From: Lachnospiraceae bacterium
GTDB taxonomy: Bacteria > Bacillota > Clostridia > Lachnospirales > Lachnospiraceae
Reading direction: 5' to 3'
NCBI GenBank assembly: GCA_029225065.1
Contig: JAQXVT010000041.1
Coordinates: forward strand, 21,682-85,681
Length of the DNA: 64,000 nt
Shown here: one piece after another, positions 1 through 8,678 of the stretch
Numbering within the stretch: the stretch's first letter is position 1
Layout: every line of letters begins with the position of its first letter
Notes under the pieces: generated by a model
Seen by the model: only the letters and a program-made list of their open reading frames with translations
Told to the model about the DNA's origin: nothing
Database searches by the model: none
Translations under genes and position numbers: made by a program

Positions 1-393
1 GAGCAGCCGGACGCAGAAATGATGTGGCAGATTGAAAACCAGAGGAAAAGAGAGCGTGACCTGCGGCATCTGCAGGCGATGTACCCGGAGACTGCGCGTA
101 TTCTTCTGCCGCATGTGGAGGAGGCGTGCGACGAGCTGGAATACGAGGGCAGCATGATGTACGATGAGCGCCCGGATTATGAGACCGTGCTTCGCATCCG
201 GGATAAGATACTGGAAAAGGTAAAGGATGAGTTTGAACCGATGGAACCGCCGCCGCGGGATGAAATGCTGACGATGCAGTACCGGCCGGGCCCGCCGCGC
301 AGACGCAGAGGCAACTGGCTTGGTGATTTCGCGCAGACGATGCTGCTTGAGGAGATGCACAGGCGGCGCTGCCGGAGCTGCAGGCGGTGGTAG
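1..393 (+). CDS. Hypothetical protein, 5'-truncated by window edge
   Basis: The reading frame is open from base 1 to a TAG at 391-393, so the gene starts upstream; a Met at 19 is only a possible internal start. The visible 130 residues are highly charged, with an acidic middle part and a C-terminal tail rich in Pro and Arg that contains several Cys. No transmembrane segment or catalytic motif is visible. I do not recognise the family. The 49-bp dispersed repeat begins three bases after the stop. Confidence 0.6.
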   Translation, partial: EQPDAEMMWQIENQRKRERDLRHLQAMYPETARILLPHVEEACDELEYEGSMMYDERPDYETVLRIRDKILEKVKDEFEPMEPPPRDEMLTMQYRPGPPRRRRGNWLGDFAQTMLLEEMHRRRCRSCRRW

Positions 394-395
394 GG

Positions 396-444
396 ATTTT
401 GCCACTAACTTGATATCTACGAATTGCTCCGCAGCAAAGCTGCT
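396..444 (+). repeat. 49-bp dispersed repeat, copy 1
   Basis: This segment matches the reverse complement of 51606-51654 with one mismatch over 49 bases, at the C/A position within the TTTTGCC(A/C)CTAAC part. It contains a short hairpin, GCAGC-AAA-GCTGC. It lies in the gap between the first gene and the methyltransferase gene. Confidence 0.85.
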
Positions 445-566
445 CCCGCATATGATAAAAAACTTGTTCAAATCTATTCCAGATAGTATACTGGAGAACG
501 AAACCGGATTGAGACAGGTTTTCTTAACTACAAATGCAGAAATGAAATAAGGAGATTACCCTTTAT

Positions 567-1931
567 ATGGAAGAATTAAAAAAACTGCTGGACACCATCT
601 TAAATGATGAACTGCAGATGATGATTTTAAGCGCGCCGAGAAAGAAAGAGTCGTATCTGCGCGTGCGGATCCGCCCGGTGGAGTACCGCGGAGCGCTCGT
701 TTTTCAGGCGGCGTGCTGGGACGGAAAGAAAGAATTTCATACGAACAATACGAAAGAAGAAATGATACAGAAGGTGCTGGCATGGATGGAGCTGGATTAT
801 CGCCAGCTGCAGGCGGAAACCATGACACAGACAGCCTCCGTGCTGGTCAGCAAAAAAGGAAAGGTGACCGTCAAGACGAAGCACAGGAGTGCGCCGACTG
901 TAAAGAAAGATCTGAGCCACAACCGCACGAAGCAGTATCTGCTTCCGGAGGGCGAGCCGGTGCCGTTTCTTGTGAAGCTCGGCGTGATGACGTCGGAGGG
1001 GAAGGTCGTAAAGGCGAAGTACGACAAATTTCGTCAGATCAATCGTTTTCTGGAGTTTATCGAGGATATCTGTCCAGTGCTGAGCCGGAATCGGGAAATC
1101 TCTATGATCGATTTTGGATGCGGAAAGTCGTACCTGACGTTTGCCATGTATTACTATCTGCACGAAAAAAAAGGTTTTGATCTGCGAATCACAGGACTTG
1201 ACCTGAAAGAGGACGTGATTGCCCACTGCAATGCGCTGGCAGAAGAGTTTGGCTATGAGAAACTGAAATTCCTGCACGGCGATATCGCGGATTACGAGGG
1301 AACCGACCAGGTAGATCTGGTGGTGACGCTGCATGCGTGCGATACAGCGACAGATTATGCGCTGGCCAAAGCGGTCGCATGGAACGCAAAAGCAATTCTC
1401 TCCGTGCCGTGCTGCCAGCATGAGCTGAACCGCCAGATCAAAAATGAGACACTGGAGCCGGTGCTGAAATACGGACTTCTGAAAGAGCGGATGGCAGCGC
1501 TGCTCACCGACGGCCTGCGCGCGTCGATGCTGGAGCAGGCAGGGTATCAGGTGCAGGTGCTTGAGTTTATCGATATGGAGCACACGCCGAAAAATATCCT
1601 GATTCGCGCAGTGAAAGAACCGGAGAAAATCCGGCGTGCGGGCGGAATGCGGGCAGACGACCTGCAGGCATGCATGGACTTCCTGCATGTACATCCTACG
1701 CTGCAGACCCTGCTTGGAAATCAAAAGACTGGTACAGACGATCTGTGTAAGGAAGAAAATTCCGAAGGCAAAGCAGCAGAAGGTGCAAAAAATGTAACTG
1801 AGGTGTCAGAGACAAAAACACAGGCCTCAGACAGAGTACAGCAGGAAAATGAAAATTCTGATGCTTCCGCAGGCACAGATCAGGCAGCGGATGGAATACA
1901 AGAGGAGGAAAATCGATGCGGGAAAAACTGA
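567..1931 (+). CDS. SAM-dependent methyltransferase (Methyltransf_32-like)
   Basis: Predicted class I SAM-dependent methyltransferase of 454 residues; the substrate is unknown. Residues 180-187 (MIDFGCGK) form the SAM-binding glycine motif, followed by the acidic loop ITGLDLKED at about 208-216. TLHACDTATD at 254-263 and SVPCCQHEL at 279-287 are typical of the Methyltransf_32 (PF13679) group, which includes METTL25-like proteins. Residues 1-165 precede the Rossmann core. After about residue 395 the protein turns into a low-complexity Glu/Ala/Gln/Thr tail. The start has an AGGAGA ribosome binding site 13-18 bases upstream. Its 3' end overlaps the next gene by 16 bases, which suggests co-translation. 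The family call is firm; the substrate is not. Confidence 0.85.
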   Translation: MEELKKLLDTILNDELQMMILSAPRKKESYLRVRIRPVEYRGALVFQAACWDGKKEFHTNNTKEEMIQKVLAWMELDYRQLQAETMTQTASVLVSKKGKVTVKTKHRSAPTVKKDLSHNRTKQYLLPEGEPVPFLVKLGVMTSEGKVVKAKYDKFRQINRFLEFIEDICPVLSRNREISMIDFGCGKSYLTFAMYYYLHEKKGFDLRITGLDLKEDVIAHCNALAEEFGYEKLKFLHGDIADYEGTDQVDLVVTLHACDTATDYALAKAVAWNAKAILSVPCCQHELNRQIKNETLEPVLKYGLLKERMAALLTDGLRASMLEQAGYQVQVLEFIDMEHTPKNILIRAVKEPEKIRRAGGMRADDLQACMDFLHVHPTLQTLLGNQKTGTDDLCKEENSEGKAAEGAKNVTEVSETKTQASDRVQQENENSDASAGTDQAADGIQEEENRCGKN

Positions 1932-4393
1932 GAACAGTCAAAAACGTGGTAGTGCATGTCATTGTATTGGCAGTAGTCTTTCTTGCGGCGGTCGCAGTGT
2001 TTGAGCGATGGGTGAATCAGTCGATGCCGGTGGAAGCTGAAACGATGGCGAGCTCAACCTTTCCGCTTGTGTATATTCGAAATGACGGCACAAGCTACAA
2101 CTGTCTGCACGGCTATGCATCGAAGATGGATGTCAGTTATATCCGTGATACTGTGACTGTGTTAAACGACAATCATCAGTTGGACATTCAGATTCAGCCG
2201 TTTGATATGAGCGTTGAGAATGTGTCTTACGAGGTTCTGACGCTGGACGGAAGTGAATCGCTGGAAAATACGAGGGTCATTTCGCTGAAGGAGGAGAATA
2301 ATTATCTGAATGCAACGCTGCAGATTCAGAACAACATGCTGATGAATCAGGAATATATCCTGCAGCTGCAGGTCACAGCCGGAGGCAGGGACATTTATTT
2401 TTATACACGTCTTTTGCTGGAGGATGGCCTGCACCTTGATGAGTACCTGGATTTTGTGTCCGGTTTCTATGAGAAATGCGTCAATGGAACGGATGAAAGT
2501 ACACTGGCAGCGGTGGTGGAACCGGATGAGACAACCGACCAGAGGTCATCGATGGCCTCCGTCAATATTCATGATTCTGTCTCCAGACTGATGTGGCAGG
2601 ATCTGAAACCGCAGATTTATTATAAGCCGACGCCAAGCCTGGTGGATATCAACGGAACGACGGCTTCTTTCGTGCTGGATTACCGGATTTCTTCCATCAA
2701 TGATACCGGAGTTACGGAGATTTATAATGTAAAAGAATTTTACCGGCTTCGCTATACAGATTCGCGAGTTTTTCTGCTTGATTTTACGAGAAGCACGGAG
2801 GAGATTTTTGATACCGATGCAGATGTAATCAGCACAAAAGGCATTAATCTTGGAATTGCATCCTCTGATATTTCCTATGCAATGAGCCCAAATAAAAAAA
2901 TCGTGGCATTTGTGCAGGAAAACGAGCTGTGGTCGTATGAAATCAACAGCGGCAGGATGACGCGTGTATTTGGATTCCCGCAGAAAGAAAACATGGACTA
3001 CCGTGATTTTTATGATAAGAATACGATTAAAATCCTGCGTGTGGACGCAGCAGGAAATATCTGGTTCTGTGTTTCAGGATATATGAATCGCGGAACACAC
3101 GAGGGAGAGAACGGCGTCGCACTGTATTATTATGATCAGGCATCGACCACCGTGGAAGAGGAGGCATTTCTGCAGACGATGGAAAATTATGACCGTCTGA
3201 AGCTTGATGTAGAGGCACTCTCTTATATCACGGACAATGAGGACAGTTTTTACATTCTTCTGGAAAATATCATTTACCGCGTGGATCTGAATACAAAAAC
3301 GTACGAAGCAGTAGCGGATGGAATTCACAACGAGTGCTATGCCGGTTCTGATTCAAACCGATATTTTGCATGGCTGAAAGAAGGAGAACGCTATGGCTCA
3401 GCGACTCTGTATCGCATGGATCTGGAGACCGGTTCGCTGCAGGAGATCAGCTGTGGGGAGGATGAGCGGATTCGCCCGGTGGCATTTATGGGAGAAGATC
3501 TCGTCTATGGAACCGCAAAAACGGCGGATCTGGATCTCACACATGAGGGTGAGCAGATTTTCCCAATGTACCGCCTGGTAATCGTAAATACAGAAGGGGA
3601 AGAGGTTAAAAATTATCAGCCCGACGGTGTTTATGTTCTGAAAGCAGAAAAATCCGAGAATATGCTGGTGCTGACAAGGGCCGTAAAGCAGGGGCAGACG
3701 TATACGGAGACGACTGCTGACAACATTGTAAGCTCCGATACACAGGAAGATGTGGAATATGGTGCAGCGACACAGAAATCTGCCAGAAAAGGCGGGGAAA
3801 CGCTTTTGCGCGTCGGCAAGAGCTTAAGTGATAAGAAAGTACAGACGGTAAATACAAAGATGCTGGCAGGAGAGAGTTCCGGGACAATTTCAATCCCAGT
3901 AAACCCAAATCATGAGCAGATGTACAGCGTTTATGCAGAGGGCAGTCTGGAGAGTCTCTGGACCTCAGCCGGAGAAGCAATCCGCAGAGCAGATGAAAAG
4001 GTAGGTGTTGTGATTAACGATGCGAAAGAGTTTGTCTGGGAGCGCGGAAACAGAGAAACCACGGTGCAGATTCCGGTGCAAAATATTCCGACGGCGTTCC
4101 AGAGCGGAAGTATGGACACGGCAGCACTGTCATCTGCGCTGGGTAAGACAGTGCTTGATCTGACCGGATGTACACTGGAAGAGATTCTGTATTTCGTCAG
4201 CAACAAGCGTCCAGTGCTTGCAGCAGCCGACGGCGGCACCGTGCTTATCACCGGCTACGATGATTATGGTAATCTGATTCTGCTGAAACCCGGAGAGACG
4301 GAAACGTATTTCTATGGACCGGAGGACAGCAAGGCGTTGTTTGAGGCAGCTGGCAATCAGTTTGTCACGTACCTGAACGGAGTGGAGAGTTGA
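1916..4393 (+). CDS. Large membrane-anchored extracellular protein, unknown function
   Basis: 825 residues. A single hydrophobic helix at about 11-29 follows a basic N terminus, so the bulk is predicted to be extracytoplasmic. The long middle part is beta-rich and has WD/YWTD-propeller-like texture without a clear repeat signature. Residues about 743-822 resemble a papain-like Peptidase_C39_2 fold: a Cys in TGCTLEEIL, then KRPVLA, then TVLITGYDDYGNLILL. The His that normally precedes the TGYD strand is replaced by GGT, so catalysis is doubtful. The start has a GAGGAGG site at 1900-1906 and overlaps the methyltransferase gene. I do not recognise an established function; the C39-like call is inference. 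Confidence 0.75.
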   Translation: MREKLRTVKNVVVHVIVLAVVFLAAVAVFERWVNQSMPVEAETMASSTFPLVYIRNDGTSYNCLHGYASKMDVSYIRDTVTVLNDNHQLDIQIQPFDMSVENVSYEVLTLDGSESLENTRVISLKEENNYLNATLQIQNNMLMNQEYILQLQVTAGGRDIYFYTRLLLEDGLHLDEYLDFVSGFYEKCVNGTDESTLAAVVEPDETTDQRSSMASVNIHDSVSRLMWQDLKPQIYYKPTPSLVDINGTTASFVLDYRISSINDTGVTEIYNVKEFYRLRYTDSRVFLLDFTRSTEEIFDTDADVISTKGINLGIASSDISYAMSPNKKIVAFVQENELWSYEINSGRMTRVFGFPQKENMDYRDFYDKNTIKILRVDAAGNIWFCVSGYMNRGTHEGENGVALYYYDQASTTVEEEAFLQTMENYDRLKLDVEALSYITDNEDSFYILLENIIYRVDLNTKTYEAVADGIHNECYAGSDSNRYFAWLKEGERYGSATLYRMDLETGSLQEISCGEDERIRPVAFMGEDLVYGTAKTADLDLTHEGEQIFPMYRLVIVNTEGEEVKNYQPDGVYVLKAEKSENMLVLTRAVKQGQTYTETTADNIVSSDTQEDVEYGAATQKSARKGGETLLRVGKSLSDKKVQTVNTKMLAGESSGTISIPVNPNHEQMYSVYAEGSLESLWTSAGEAIRRADEKVGVVINDAKEFVWERGNRETTVQIPVQNIPTAFQSGSMDTAALSSALGKTVLDLTGCTLEEILYFVSNKRPVLAAADGGTVLITGYDDYGNLILLKPGETETYFYGPEDSKALFEAAGNQFVTYLNGVES

Positions 4394-4703
4394 AAAGCAG
4401 ATTAGAGAAAGACAGAATCTTTGTAAGAAAGAACAGGAACTGATAAAACGGCAGAAGCTTTGTGAGTGAAGCAAAGAGCCTGCAGGAATAAAAAATCAAA
4501 GAAAAAGGAAGTCCGCCCACTGCTTATTGTTCCTCGCCTCCGCGAGAGACTTGTCTGACTTGATTAAAATGTCAGAAAATAACAAAAAAAGTCAGATGAA
4601 CATACGTGTTGCTGTGCTTGAAACGCAAAATCACAAAAATAAGCAAAGTAAAATTGCACAAAAAACTGGCAAAATATGGAAGTGGAGGTGTGGAGGGAAA
4701 AGT

Positions 4704-4785
4704 TTATACACTTTCTCTCCACAGATTCTGTGGATAAAAAAGGTTGAAAACTGAGTTATGCACCGAGTTATCCACATTATCCACA
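4704..4785. promoter_or_regulatory. DnaA-box cluster in a gene-free region
   Basis: Three perfect DnaA boxes (TTATCCACA) are visible: 4768-4776 and 4777-4785 in direct tandem, and 4729-4737 in the opposite orientation. Two one-mismatch boxes lie at 4704-4712 (TTATACACT) and 4756-4764 (TTATGCACC). All five sit within 82 bp of an AT-rich interval. The surrounding gap 4394-5060 contains no convincing gene; its short ORFs lack ribosome binding sites. No dnaA or dnaN is in the window, so this is not a standard Firmicute oriC. Confidence 0.7.
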
Positions 4786-4988
4786 TTTTGAGGTGTGGAC
4801 AGAGTGGTTTACATAGGTATTTTTTGAGAACGAACGTTTTGTGTATTGTGATAAAATGTAGAAAAAGAGAGAAGAATGGAGAACAAATGTTTTTAAAATC
4901 GAAGTTTGTAAATTGCAAGAAGAAGACAGAATAGTCAGAAAAATTTTGCCGAGTAGGGAAGGCAGGGAAGATCTCTTTGATAGAATAG

Positions 4989-5021
4989 AACAGGCTCTGA
5001 CCTTAACGGTCAGAGCCTGTT
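4989..5021. terminator. Hairpin downstream of the cell-wall hydrolase gene
   Basis: There is a perfect 14-bp stem, 4989-5002 with 5008-5021, and a five-base loop. It lies just past the stop of the minus-strand gene. The T-tract is poor on both sides, so termination efficiency is uncertain. Confidence 0.55.
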
Positions 5022-5023
5022 TG

Positions 5024-5064
5024 GCAAAGTGGATATTCACGCTTCGCCTTGCTGCCTGGCTTAA
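5024..5064 (-). repeat. Palindromic intergenic repeat, degenerate copy
   Basis: Read on the minus strand it runs TTAAGCCAGGCAGCAAGGC, then GAAGCGTGAATATCCACTTTG. This matches the dispersed element seen for example at 15570-15619. Its TTAA end supplies the TAA stop codon of the neighbouring minus-strand gene. Confidence 0.65.
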
Positions 5065-7220
5065 TTCCAGTAGCGTACGATACGAAGCGGTGTTTTGTAA
5101 TTATACTGAGAAATCTTAATGCCTCCGCGCGGATACGGCTGAGAGTTGCTTGCGTGAACAATATTGCCGTTTCCGATATAGATGCCCACATGCGATGCAT
5201 AATTGCCGGAGCCATAGAAAACGAGATCGCCCGGTTTCATTTCGGAGACAGAGACAAACGTGGCTTTCTTGTATCCGAGATTGATATAGTAGGATGACGG
5301 TCCGTGCATCTGGTCATCCGCTACACGCAGAAGGCTGATGCCGAAATGCTTGAAAACCGTCTGGACAAAGCCGGAGCAGTCTGCACCGTTTGTCAGGCTT
5401 GTACCGCCGTAAACGTAAGGATTTCCGACGTACCGAAGTGCAAAATTAACAATCTCAGCGCCCTTCGAGGTGTCTGATATCTTGATGGTTTTTTCTGCAA
5501 TGATCACACCGTTTGCGTCGATGGTATACTGTTTGGTGCCAACGTCGATCGTGACATTCTGCGCGAGCTTTCCTTCCGGATAGAAATAATATTTTTTCGT
5601 TTCCAATTTTTTGGTTGTTTCGTCTTTAGTTTTAATGAGCTGGATGCCGGTAACCATCACACCGTTTGTTCCGAAGTAGTAACGATCCTGTCCGGCATTG
5701 AATCGAACCCATCCGGTCAGCATATTTCCGCTTCGGTCAAAGTAATATTTTTTGCCGTCGGCGGTCACCCATCCGGTCTGCTTTTGGGTGGTAGTTCTGG
5801 CGCCTGTAGAATCAACGTAATACTTGCCGACCCAGGTAGATTTTGCCATTTTTCCGGATTGGTCGAAATAGTAGTATTTATTGCTGATCTTGATCCATTT
5901 ACTTTTTGCTGCAGTACCATCGGCCTGAAAATAATAGACATTGGTGCCGAGGGTAATCCGGGAATTCACCAGCTTTTTACCGGTTTTACTGTTGAAGTAA
6001 TAAAGCGATCCCTTAATTGCATTTAACTGCTTCAGCAGTGCGCCGGAACTGTTGGCATAGTACATATTGTTGAGAAGCCAGTTGTTTCGGACGAGATGAC
6101 CATTTGCTTTTGCCAGATAATACGTCTTGCCGTTCACGGTGATAAAGCCGGTCTGCATCATTCCCTTTGCATTAAAGTAGTAGACGGATGTTCCGATCGT
6201 CTGGAATCCGGTCAGCATATAGCCGTATTTGTTGACGTAGCGTTTGCCGCTGCCTGTGTTGATCCAGGTGTTTTTCACGAGCTTGCCATTGCTTGTGCTG
6301 AAATAATAGGTATGTTCTTTGTAGGTAATCCATCCCTTTTGCTTTTCGCCTGATGTGGAAAAATAATAGGTATCACTTCCAACGGTAGTCCAGCCGGTAG
6401 CGACCGAACCGTCACTCTTTAAGTATTTTCCGCTGTACCACTGGTTTTTCAGGATGACACCTTTGGCAGGACCGGCAAAGTATTTCTTTCCGCCAATCGA
6501 AAGCCAGCCCTTCTGAAGTGCACCGGTGACCGGATTCAGGTAATACCGTTTTCCTTCAACCGTCAGCCAGCCCTTTGCTTTTTCACCTTTGGAGTTATAA
6601 TAATAGGTAGAACTGCCTTCAGTGATCCACCCATATTTGCGCGTCTCACCGGTGAATTTTCCGTTGGCACCGACGTGTTTTCCATCAATCCAGGTGTTGG
6701 TTGCCAGCTTTCCATTAGACTGGAAATAATAGTCACCGACCCAGCGGGAAACGGCCAGTACACCGTTTTTATCCGCATAATAACGCGTTTTTTTATCGGA
6801 GGCGGTGATCCAGCCGGTCATCATGACACCTTTTGAGCTGAAACAGTACATCGTCTTGTCAATGGTGTGGATACCAATAAACATTACACCGTTTTCGTCG
6901 AAGTAATAGCGCTGCGTTTTACCACCGGAAGTGAGTGCAAGCCAGCCGGTGTGGCGGGTGCCGTTTGAATTAAAATAGTAGGTAGCACCGTTTGAAAGCG
7001 TCTGGAACCCGGTCTGCATGATGCCTTTTGCATTGAAGTAATACCAGTTTGTGCCGATTTTTCTCATGCCGGTCAGATAGCCGGGGGCCTGCGTCTGGGT
7101 ATAAATTTTGCCTGCAGAAGTAGTCTTCCATGCGGCGCTTGCAGTCGGGGAGGGGCTGCTAAACGCAAGAAAACCGGCCAGGGCAAGCGTCAGAAATACA
7201 TTCCCTTTTCTTGTTTTCAT
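5061..7220 (-). CDS. Secreted choline-binding-repeat protein with NlpC/P60 peptidase domain
   Basis: Predicted secreted peptidoglycan hydrolase of 719 residues. A Sec signal peptide (basic start, hydrophobic core, small residues near 28-30) is followed by about 25 cell-wall-binding repeats of roughly 20 residues, of the YYF...G.M.TGW type. The C-terminal NlpC/P60 domain covers about 597-719. Its catalytic Cys615 is in GADCSGF, His677 in ASHVGIYIG and the third polar residue His689 in IVHAS. Such domains cleave peptide stems of the wall (D-Glu/meso-diaminopimelate or related bonds), while the repeats hold the enzyme on teichoic acid or glycan. The ATG has an AGGAGA site at 7228-7233. A good promoter lies upstream at 7282-7310 and a hairpin downstream, so it is probably monocistronic. 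Confidence 0.93.
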   Translation of the reverse strand: MKTRKGNVFLTLALAGFLAFSSPSPTASAAWKTTSAGKIYTQTQAPGYLTGMRKIGTNWYYFNAKGIMQTGFQTLSNGATYYFNSNGTRHTGWLALTSGGKTQRYYFDENGVMFIGIHTIDKTMYCFSSKGVMMTGWITASDKKTRYYADKNGVLAVSRWVGDYYFQSNGKLATNTWIDGKHVGANGKFTGETRKYGWITEGSSTYYYNSKGEKAKGWLTVEGKRYYLNPVTGALQKGWLSIGGKKYFAGPAKGVILKNQWYSGKYLKSDGSVATGWTTVGSDTYYFSTSGEKQKGWITYKEHTYYFSTSNGKLVKNTWINTGSGKRYVNKYGYMLTGFQTIGTSVYYFNAKGMMQTGFITVNGKTYYLAKANGHLVRNNWLLNNMYYANSSGALLKQLNAIKGSLYYFNSKTGKKLVNSRITLGTNVYYFQADGTAAKSKWIKISNKYYYFDQSGKMAKSTWVGKYYVDSTGARTTTQKQTGWVTADGKKYYFDRSGNMLTGWVRFNAGQDRYYFGTNGVMVTGIQLIKTKDETTKKLETKKYYFYPEGKLAQNVTIDVGTKQYTIDANGVIIAEKTIKISDTSKGAEIVNFALRYVGNPYVYGGTSLTNGADCSGFVQTVFKHFGISLLRVADDQMHGPSSYYINLGYKKATFVSVSEMKPGDLVFYGSGNYASHVGIYIGNGNIVHASNSQPYPRGGIKISQYNYKTPLRIVRYWN

Positions 7221-7640
7221 ATTAAATTTCTCCTTGATTTTGCATGTGGGAAAATTACAATTCTTTTACATCTTAATTAAGATACTACCTGATGATTGTT
7301 AAAAAGTCAACAGCGGAGCGTAATATTTACCAGTGTCTGGACGATTTTTTTGCGTGTTTTTTCCTGATTTTACGCTATTGCTTGCCAAGAAGGAGAGCGG
7401 ATGGTAAAATCGTAGCAGTGTCTGGACGAAAACCGATTCAGAAGATAAAATCCGGATTACCGGGAAGGCAGAGCGAATGAAAAAGCGATTCTGAGAGAAG
7501 CAAAAAGTGTCGTCAGGAAGCAGGAGAGAAACGGAACAAAAAGACGGGCTGTGAAAAAAGTGCTGGAAACGGAAGCCGAAAAATCCGGTGAGAAAATGAA
7601 AGATTCCGAGAGTACATATTGAATATGAGGAGGAGAAAGT
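7221..7640. other. Intergenic region between divergent genes
   Basis: This 420-bp gap holds the promoter of the cell-wall hydrolase gene. It also has a 14-base direct repeat CAGTGTCTGGACGA at 7331-7344 and 7416-7429, with an inverted pair GATTTTAC/GTAAAATC (7366-7373, 7404-7411) between the two copies. No gene with a ribosome binding site is visible apart from the trmB start. Confidence 0.5.
7282..7310 (-). promoter_or_regulatory. Predicted promoter of the NlpC/P60 gene
   Basis: On the minus strand there is a -35 TTGACT (7305-7310), a 17-base spacer and a -10 TAGTAT (7282-7287), 62 bases before the start codon. Confidence 0.65.
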
Positions 7641-8288
7641 ATGCGCTTAAGAAATATACCAGGTTCCCGCGAGACGATCGCGGCGAGCGAATTTGTCGTA
7701 CACGAGGACGTGATGCGGGAGAAAAAAGGAAACTGGAACACAGTATTTGGCAATGACAAGCCGATCTGTATCGAGGTTGGCATGGGAAAAGGACGATTTA
7801 TCACAGAGCTGGCGGGGCAGAATCCGGATAAAAATTATGTCGGAATCGAAAAGTATTCAAGCGTACTGCTGCGGGCGCTGGAGAAACGGGAGACACTGCC
7901 GGAGCTGACCAATCTGTATTTCCTTCGCATGGATGCGGAGGATCTGCCGGAGGTGTTCGGGAAAAATGAAGTGGCGACGATCTATCTGAATTTTTCTGAT
8001 CCGTGGCCGAAGGATCGCCACGCAAAGCGACGCCTGCCGAGCCGGGAATTTCTGGCGCGCTATGACCAGATCTTAAAGCCGGAAGGAAAGGTCGAGTTCA
8101 AAACCGACAACCGCGGTCTGTTTGATTTTGCACTGGAGGAAGTGAAGGAGGCGGGCTGGAAGCTGGAAGTATGCACTTTCGATCTGCATCATGATGAGGA
8201 ACTGATGAAGGGAAACATCATGACCGAGTACGAGGAGCGCTTTTCAAGTCAGGGAAATCCGATCTGCAAGATGATCATTTCGCGATAA
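7641..8288 (+). CDS. trmB: tRNA (guanine-N7-)-methyltransferase
   Basis: Makes m7G46 in the variable loop of tRNAs using S-adenosylmethionine. The 215-residue protein has the usual family length. The SAM motif EVGMGKGRF lies near residue 46, the acidic GIEKYS follows, and the family signature NFSDPWPKDRHAKRRL near 114-129 and FKTDNRGLF near 153-161 are intact. The ATG is preceded by an AGGAGGAGA site. It appears to be a single gene: divergent from the upstream hydrolase and followed by a possible small ORF in the same direction. Confidence 0.95.
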   Translation: MRLRNIPGSRETIAASEFVVHEDVMREKKGNWNTVFGNDKPICIEVGMGKGRFITELAGQNPDKNYVGIEKYSSVLLRALEKRETLPELTNLYFLRMDAEDLPEVFGKNEVATIYLNFSDPWPKDRHAKRRLPSREFLARYDQILKPEGKVEFKTDNRGLFDFALEEVKEAGWKLEVCTFDLHHDEELMKGNIMTEYEERFSSQGNPICKMIISR

Positions 8289-8429
8289 GACATGCCTGTG
8301 AGATTGACCGAGTCGCAGCAAGAAGCATATGATAGACGGGAGCTTTTTTGAAATATATTTCAGGAGCAGTTCCTTTTTGTGGTATGGATACATGGAGAGG
8401 CAGGATAGGTTCGGGAAAGGAGCGCGCCT

Positions 8430-8555
8430 ATGCGAATTCGCGGAATGCGGAGAAAGATTTATCTTCTTACCTATGATAAAAAGCGTTTGAATCAGCGGGC
8501 ACTGAGGATCAGACGTTCGTTTGATGAGGTGCGGAAAATACTGGAGCGGATTTGA
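8430..8555 (+). CDS. Possible 41-residue basic small protein
   Basis: A short ORF from ATG 8430 to TGA 8553-8555 encodes a strongly basic peptide (start MRIRGMRRKIYLLTYDKK) with a predicted helical C-terminal half. An AAGGAG sequence at 8416-8421 sits eight bases before the ATG, the best reason to take it seriously. I know no family for it. It fills the otherwise empty gap between trmB and the convergent AI-2E family gene. Confidence 0.4.
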   Translation: MRIRGMRRKIYLLTYDKKRLNQRALRIRRSFDEVRKILERI

Positions 8556-8633
8556 ATGCAGATAAACATTCCAACGCCTCAAGTGCGTGGAGCATTAAGC
8601 GGTAGATGGGATGTATTCACTTTGCTGAGGCAG

Positions 8634-8678
8634 AAAAATATGGAGCCGGGTGAATCAATCATCCAGCTCCATATTTTT
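8634..8678 (-). terminator. Terminator of the AI-2E family gene
   Basis: Perfect 13-bp stem 8634-8646 with 8666-8678. The stop codon of the minus-strand gene lies in the loop and the outer part of the stem gives A and T tracts, so it could act in both directions. Confidence 0.7.

Noticed and set aside
627..1724. 365-residue ORF on the minus strand
   Set aside because: It is the antisense shadow of the methyltransferase gene; composition (His/Leu/Cys/Arg-rich) is typical of an antisense frame and there is no start site.
4527..4754. 75-residue ORF in the DnaA-box region
   Set aside because: Lys/Asn-rich low-complexity product, no ribosome binding site, and it runs through the DnaA boxes.
4394..5060. 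Chromosomal replication origin (oriC)
   Set aside because: DnaA boxes are present, but dnaA, dnaN, rpmH and recF are absent and gene orientation does not diverge from this point.
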